Shown here piece by piece: positions 33,569 to 37,206 of a DNA stretch of 37,206 bases. Position numbers and translations under genes: made by a program. Below the pieces are notes generated by a model. It did not search any database. It was not told the origin of the DNA and worked only from the letters and a program-made list of their open reading frames with translations. Every line of letters starts with the position of its first letter. The stretch's first letter is position 1. The stretch lies in contig JAGBGU010000077.1 of NCBI GenBank assembly GCA_017935785.1, positions 1 to 37,206 on the forward strand, given 5' to 3'. Origin of the DNA: Bacteroidaceae bacterium. Lineage in GTDB: Bacteria > Bacteroidota > Bacteroidia > Bacteroidales > Bacteroidaceae.

Positions 33569-34138
33569 TTACACATTATTTATTACGTTTTTTTTGTTTG
33601 TCCGCATCATTTTCAGCCTAATTACCCCTTCGCGGACCGAATGCAGGCCGAACTCCTCCGGCACAACCGCAGACCAGGGTATCCATGCCAGGCTCTCCGC
33701 ATCGTCCATCGCCGCAGCCTCCTGGCCTCCCTTTACCCTGCACAGGAAAAAGAGGTCCATGGTATGCACATCCAAACCGCTGTAAGGGTAGATATTGGGG
33801 ATGGAGAAAAGATAATCACACCGTTCCACTGCAAGCCCGGTCTCCTCCATCACCTCGCGCGCCACTCCCTGTTCGGCCGTTTCCGCACAGTCGCAGAATC
33901 CGCCCGGAAGGTCCAGCGTACCCTTGGCCGGTTCCTTTGCCCTCCTTACCACTAACAGCTCGTCACGCTCGTTCACAATAACGGCCACCGTGGCTGCACT
34001 GGGGTTGAAGTAGTAGACAAATCCGCAACCGGCGCAACGTCTGCTCTTCTCGTTGTTTATCTGAAATTCGGGGCTTCCGCAAACGGGGCAATACTGAAAA
34101 ATGCCCAAAGGATGAGGTTTTTCTTCGTGTTTTGTCAT
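33569..34138 (-). CDS. Nudix hydrolase with N-terminal zinc ribbon
   Basis: 189 residues. A zinc ribbon with Cys17, Cys20, Cys35 and Cys38 precedes a Nudix domain whose box (residues 80-102, GGFCDCAE ... REVMEETGL) fits GX5EX7REUXEEXGU exactly. The zinc ribbon resembles that of NudC-type NADH pyrophosphatases, but the NudC extra motif is not evident; the substrate is unknown. The ATG at 34138 is chosen because it starts just after the promoter at 34159-34190; in-frame starts at 34165 and 34189 fall inside it. Confidence 0.87.
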   Translation of the reverse strand: MTKHEEKPHPLGIFQYCPVCGSPEFQINNEKSRRCAGCGFVYYFNPSAATVAVIVNERDELLVVRRAKEPAKGTLDLPGGFCDCAETAEQGVAREVMEETGLAVERCDYLFSIPNIYPYSGLDVHTMDLFFLCRVKGGQEAAAMDDAESLAWIPWSAVVPEEFGLHSVREGVIRLKMMRTNKKNVINNV

Positions 34139-34158
34139 CTTTACTTTATATTTGCGTG

Positions 34159-34190
34159 CAAACATACATTTTTTTCGCCAAATCTCCAAT
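34159..34190 (-). promoter_or_regulatory. promoter of the Nudix gene
   Basis: On the minus strand ATTG (34190-34187), 20 bp, TATGTTTG (34166-34159), 20 bp before the ATG. Confidence 0.55.
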
Positions 34191-34209
34191 CATTATACCA
34201 TTTTTTCAT

Positions 34210-34217
34210 TACCTTTG
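34210..34217 (+). promoter_or_regulatory. -7 box of the NfeD-like/flotillin pair
   Basis: TACCTTTG fits TAnnTTTG, 29 bp before the ATG at 34247. It is divergent from the Nudix promoter in a 108-bp gap. No TTTG at -33. Confidence 0.55.
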
Positions 34218-34246
34218 TTGATATTAACTTTAATATTTTAGCTGAT

Positions 34247-34843
34247 ATGGATACAATCACTACATGGTACGAGGCGTTAGACCCCACGCTGCGTGTCTAC
34301 TGGACCATCGCCATTGCCACTTCTTTGGTTTTCATCATCCAGATGGTACTGACTTTCATTGGCATCGGCGACCACGATGCCGACCTGTCCATGCCCGACG
34401 CTACTGACATCCCCGACGGTGACACACTGGACACCGGTGGTGCCATGCAGCTCTTTACCATCCGTAACCTGATAAACTTTCTCTTAGGACTGGGATGGGG
34501 AGGAGTATGTTTTTGGAACACCATACCCCTGCGCCCGCTTCTGGCCATCGTGGCTGTCTTTTGCGGCAGCGCCTTTGTGGCCATGTTCATTTTCATGTTC
34601 AGGCAGATGAAGAAGCTTGAGAGCAACGGTGCCTTTCGCATACGCGACTGCGTGGGATGCGTGTGTACAGTATACCTTCGCATACCCGGTGCGCGCGAAG
34701 GCCAGGGAAAGGTGCAGATAAGCCTGGGCGGAAGCGTGCAGGAGATTTCCGCCATGACAGAGGGCGGCTTCATACCCACCGGCGCCCGCGTAAAGGTGGT
34801 GGAGGTGATAGACGAGAACACCCTTCTGGTCTCCCCCGTATAG
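34247..34843 (+). CDS. NfeD-like membrane protein
   Basis: 198 residues from ATG 34247; the frame is open further upstream, but that part runs through the promoter. Three helices: about 18-40 (WTIAIATSLVFIIQMVLTFI), 75-92 and 97-122. The C-terminal 65 residues are a small beta barrel of the NfeD/OB type (RIRDCVGCVCTVYLRIPG ... VIDENTLLVSPV). NfeD proteins pair with flotillin-like proteins in membrane microdomains, and a flotillin gene follows 50 bp downstream. Confidence 0.78.
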   Translation: MDTITTWYEALDPTLRVYWTIAIATSLVFIIQMVLTFIGIGDHDADLSMPDATDIPDGDTLDTGGAMQLFTIRNLINFLLGLGWGGVCFWNTIPLRPLLAIVAVFCGSAFVAMFIFMFRQMKKLESNGAFRIRDCVGCVCTVYLRIPGAREGQGKVQISLGGSVQEISAMTEGGFIPTGARVKVVEVIDENTLLVSPV

Positions 34844-34893
34844 GTCCGGGCGTGTCATTTTTCAGATAATTAATCATTTAATCCATTAAAATT

Positions 34894-36264
34894 ATGTTCC
34901 CCTTGTATTTTATCGTGATTGGTGTAATCGTGCTCGTATTCCTTTTCATCGCACTCATCAATCGTTACCGTCGTTGTCCGTCAGACAAGATTCTGGTCAT
35001 TTACGGAAGTAAGGGCACCAACAAGAGTGCCAAGTGTGTTCACGGAGGAGGAGCCTTCGTGTGGCCCATCATCGAGGACTATGCCTATCTGGGCCTGACC
35101 CCCATCAGCATCGACGCCAACCTCACCAACGCCCTCAGCCGCCAGAACATCCGCGTGGACGTTCCCTGCCGCTTTACCGTGGGTATCAGCACAGACCCCG
35201 AAAGCATGCTGGCCGCCGCCGAGCGCCTGTTGGGGCTGACCGCCCAGCAGATTCAGGAGCTTGCCCGCGACATCCTTTTCGGACAGTTGCGTCTGGTAAT
35301 CGCCACAATGAGCATTGAGGAGCTCAACTCTGACCGCGACAAGTTTCTCGAGGCCATCAGCGCCAATGTGGAAGTGGAACTCAAGAAGATTGGCCTGCGC
35401 CTCATCAATGTGAACGTAACGGACATCAAGGACGAGAGCGGCTACATTGAAGCCCTGGGTCAGGAAGCGGCCGCCAAGGCCATAAACGAGGCCAAGGTAC
35501 GCGTGGCGGAACAGGAGAAAGTGGGCGAAATCGGTAAGGCCGAGGCCGTCAGAGAAACCCGTATCCGTACCGCGGAAGCCAACGCCGAAGCAGTAAGGGG
35601 AGAGAACGAGGCTAAAATCGCCATAGCCAACAGCGAGGCCAACCGCCGCGAGAAGGAGGCCGAGGCACAGCGTAAGGCCACTGCAGCCGAGAAGGTGGCA
35701 CAGGCACAGGCGCTGGAAGAGGCTTATGCAGCAGAGCAGAAGGCCGAGGAGGCACGCGCCAACCGCGAACGCTCCACACAGACCGCCAATGTGATTGTGG
35801 CACAGGAGATTGAGAAACAAAGACTGGTGCTGGCTGCCGAGGCAGAGGCCGAGCAGAAACGCGTTAATGCCAAGGGTGAGGCCGACGCCATCTTCGCCAA
35901 GATGGAGGCCGAGGCCAAGGGTCTTTACGAAATGCTGGCCAAGCAGGCGTCGGGCTACGACAAGATGATACAGGCAGCCGGAGGCGATGCCACCAAGGCA
36001 TACTCTCTGCTGTTGCTGGAGAAACTTCCCGAGCTTGTTAAGACCCAGGTTGAGGCCATCAAGGGTATCAACATAGACAAGGTTACCGTTTGGGACAACG
36101 GAGGCACGGCCGACGGCAAGACCAACACCGCCAACTTTCTGGCCGGACTGATGAAAAGCATTCCTCCACTGAACGATCTCTTTGACCAGGCCGGCATGTC
36201 GCTGCCCGAATATCTGGCCAAAAAGAAGGAAGAAATTCCTCCCGCAGAAGAATGCAAAGAATAA
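34894..36264 (+). CDS. flotillin-like SPFH-domain protein
   Basis: 456 residues. One membrane helix (about 4-22, LYFIVIGVIVLVFLFIALIN), an SPFH domain (about 25-200), a long coiled coil rich in Glu-Ala repeats (about 200-350, such as EAKVRVAEQEKVGEIGKAEA), then a globular tail ending NDLFDQAGMSLPEYLAKKKE. Flotillins organise membrane domains. The length is close to the YqiK/flotillin-1 type and longer than FloA. It pairs with the upstream NfeD-like gene. A hairpin follows 12 bp after the stop. Confidence 0.9.
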   Translation: MFPLYFIVIGVIVLVFLFIALINRYRRCPSDKILVIYGSKGTNKSAKCVHGGGAFVWPIIEDYAYLGLTPISIDANLTNALSRQNIRVDVPCRFTVGISTDPESMLAAAERLLGLTAQQIQELARDILFGQLRLVIATMSIEELNSDRDKFLEAISANVEVELKKIGLRLINVNVTDIKDESGYIEALGQEAAAKAINEAKVRVAEQEKVGEIGKAEAVRETRIRTAEANAEAVRGENEAKIAIANSEANRREKEAEAQRKATAAEKVAQAQALEEAYAAEQKAEEARANRERSTQTANVIVAQEIEKQRLVLAAEAEAEQKRVNAKGEADAIFAKMEAEAKGLYEMLAKQASGYDKMIQAAGGDATKAYSLLLLEKLPELVKTQVEAIKGINIDKVTVWDNGGTADGKTNTANFLAGLMKSIPPLNDLFDQAGMSLPEYLAKKKEEIPPAEECKE

Positions 36265-36276
36265 AAATCTGAAATG

Positions 36277-36304
36277 TAGGGACGTCGGCACACCGGCGTC
36301 CCTA
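36277..36304 (+). terminator. terminator of the flotillin gene
   Basis: TAGGGACG, then CGG-CACA-CCG, then CGTCCCTA make a near-perfect hairpin with one opposed T/G pair. Its outer sequence resembles the hairpin at 2012-2032, which also contains GGGACGTC on the minus strand. Confidence 0.7.
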
Positions 36305-36400
36305 TTAAGAATCTGTTTAGATTTCTAAAAGACTGCATAGAAAATCCCTTATCCCGTTGCCGGTTCCCGTCTTTGCGGAAGTGCGGGATACGTTTGAATA

Positions 36401-36612
36401 CCACGGGTTCAAGAACCCGCGGCTATTCGCCCTTTCGGGCATCGCGTCCTTCAGACGCACCCGTTTATAAACAATTACGGGAAAAAAACGTCTGGAAGAC
36501 GCGAATATGAATAGCCGGGGGCTTTCAAGCTTCCGGTTTTGTAATGTCCGCATATAAACGGCGTCTGGAAGACGCGAAGTTAAATAGCCGCGGACTTTTA
36601 AGTCCGTGGAAA
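36401..36612. repeat. three double-hairpin REP-like units
   Basis: Unit 1 (36401-36470) is on the minus strand; units 2 (36488-36540) and 3 (36553-36612) are on the plus strand. Each has a small hairpin built on GCGTCT-GGA-AGACGC (36561-36575 in unit 3; GCGTC/GACGC at 36444-36458 in unit 1; 36489-36501 in unit 2), a short GAA spacer, then AATAGC followed by a larger hairpin such as CCGCGGACTT/AAGTCCGTGG (36588-36609), CCGGGGGCTT/AAGCTTCCGG (36515-36536) or CCACGGGTTC/GAACCCGCGG (36401-36422). Several differences keep pairing as G-U. Unit 1 also has a GCCC-TTTC-GGGC stem (36429-36440), which reads as a GAAA tetraloop on the minus strand. Confidence 0.75.
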
Positions 36613-36761
36613 CCAAGGCATACGTCTACAGGAAACCGTTTCCATTTTTTTGACACACATAAATGTCATGCTGACCATACTTCATAAAAAATTAAAGATG
36701 TTCTCGATGAGCGAAGGCGAATAACTTGTTTAACACTGTTCAATTTATTCATGCTATCTAT

Positions 36762-36822
36762 CGTCATACTGAAACAAGTTCAGCATGACGAAGACTCTAA
36801 ACTCTAAACCATAAACCCTAAA
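36762..36822. repeat. GTCAT hairpin followed by four heptads
   Basis: 36762-36790 folds with CGTCAT/ATGACG and CTGAA/TTCAG arms, one mismatch, and an ACAAG loop. CTCTAAA, CTCTAAA, CCATAAA, CCCTAAA follow in phase at 36795-36822. A partial GTCATGCTGA also stands near 36666. No gene is visible between 36613 and 37206. Confidence 0.65.
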
Positions 36823-36996
36823 CAAATACTCTTTTGTCTCTTTTGTTCTTCTGTCTAATCCAATCACCCATTGTCAAACTTTTTTACTTTTGTCGCCAAT
36901 CACACACAGGTTTTATTATGAACAAAAATCAGTCAAATATAGTTCAAAAACAAACCTAATTCACGCCCAAAAACAGCCCTACTGGAAAAAAATAAA

Positions 36997-37183
36997 TTTC
37001 CAACTGAGAAAAAATAATTTTCCAGTTGGGAAACAAAAATTTTCCAACAGGGCATTTCCGGCTTTCCAACTGGATTTCTCCGGAAATTCGATTTTGTAAA
37101 GAATTTTCATGGCATACGGATTATGTTTTTTGACAGAAGAACATTATGAGCAATCAGCTGTGAGTTTTTTCGACAAAAGAACA
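36997..37183. repeat. TTTCCAACTGG inverted motifs and GACAxAAGAACA motifs
   Basis: TTTCCAACTG (36997-37006) and CAGTTGGGAAA (37023-37033) are inverted copies; further TTTCCAACAGG and TTTCCAACTGG copies follow to about 37073. TTTTTTGACAGAAGAACA (about 37125-37142) and TTTTTCGACAAAAGAACA (37166-37183) follow; the latter is exactly the reverse complement of 2087-2104. A 69-codon frame over this area (36890-37099) is low-complexity and is not called as a gene. Confidence 0.5.
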
Positions 37184-37206
37184 TAAGAACATAAGTTTTT
37201 ATGAGA

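Noticed and set aside
36795..36822. Telomere-like CCCTAAA repeats
   Set aside because: Only four degenerate heptads in a bacterial intergenic region; they fit the local heptad family better.
36890..37099. 69-codon open frame
   Set aside because: Low-complexity, overlaps inverted TTTCCAACTGG repeats, and has no promoter or family resemblance.

Overview
The window comes from a member of the Bacteroidales, most likely Bacteroidaceae or Prevotellaceae. The evidence is repeated promoters of the Bacteroidetes type (TTTG, 19-21 bp, TAnnTTTG), very weak Shine-Dalgarno sites, secreted and lipoprotein glycoside hydrolases carrying discoidin domains, a DUF6249/ECF sigma pair, and a topA-aroK-speA-argB cluster. 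I do not name a species.

Layout. 1-2.0 kb: a membrane regulator with TPR repeats and an HTH-like C-terminus. 2.0-4.6 kb: an AT-rich, repeat-laden accessory stretch holding a truncated secreted-protein gene, a tiny zinc-ribbon ORF resembling a transposase N-terminus, a decayed membrane-protein gene, a small membrane protein, a 187-bp MITE-like element and a 234-bp intergenic repeat. 4.6-5.5 kb: an Rpn-type PD-(D/E)XK protein. 5.7-9.8 kb, minus strand: a manC/GH43-like pair, then a three-gene operon (coiled-coil secreted protein, SGNH hydrolase, EFR1-type flavodoxin-ferredoxin). 10.1-20.4 kb, plus strand: a 1619-residue secreted CotH-kinase-like protein, then a GH2-like lipoprotein, a GH26 mannanase-like enzyme and an AGCS sodium symporter. 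20.7-22.1 kb: DUF6249 protein, ECF sigma factor and a probable membrane-bound sigma regulator with overlapping genes. 22.7-23.8 kb: tRNA-Met (CAU) and ribF. 23.8-33.5 kb, minus strand: a large GH2 beta-galactosidase, then argB, speA, aroK and topA (transcribed topA first). 33.6-36.3 kb: a Nudix hydrolase divergent from an NfeD-like/flotillin pair. 36.3-37.2 kb: a gene-free tail full of hairpin repeats.

How the genes work together. Two groups are mannose-related: ManC makes GDP-mannose in the cytoplasm beside a secreted GH43-like enzyme, and the GH2/GH26 pair probably attacks a mannan-type glycan outside the cytoplasm. There is no SusC/SusD pair in view. The topA cluster joins DNA topology with shikimate phosphorylation, arginine decarboxylation to agmatine, and the acylglutamate kinase step of arginine synthesis.

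The most unusual material is intergenic. Two 234-bp elements 17.9 kb apart each carry four ACTTAAGT-like palindromes at exactly 22-bp spacing. Heptanucleotide tandem repeats of related sequence occur at four places. Three double-hairpin REP-like units sit after the flotillin gene. I found no CRISPR array, prophage or complete insertion sequence.
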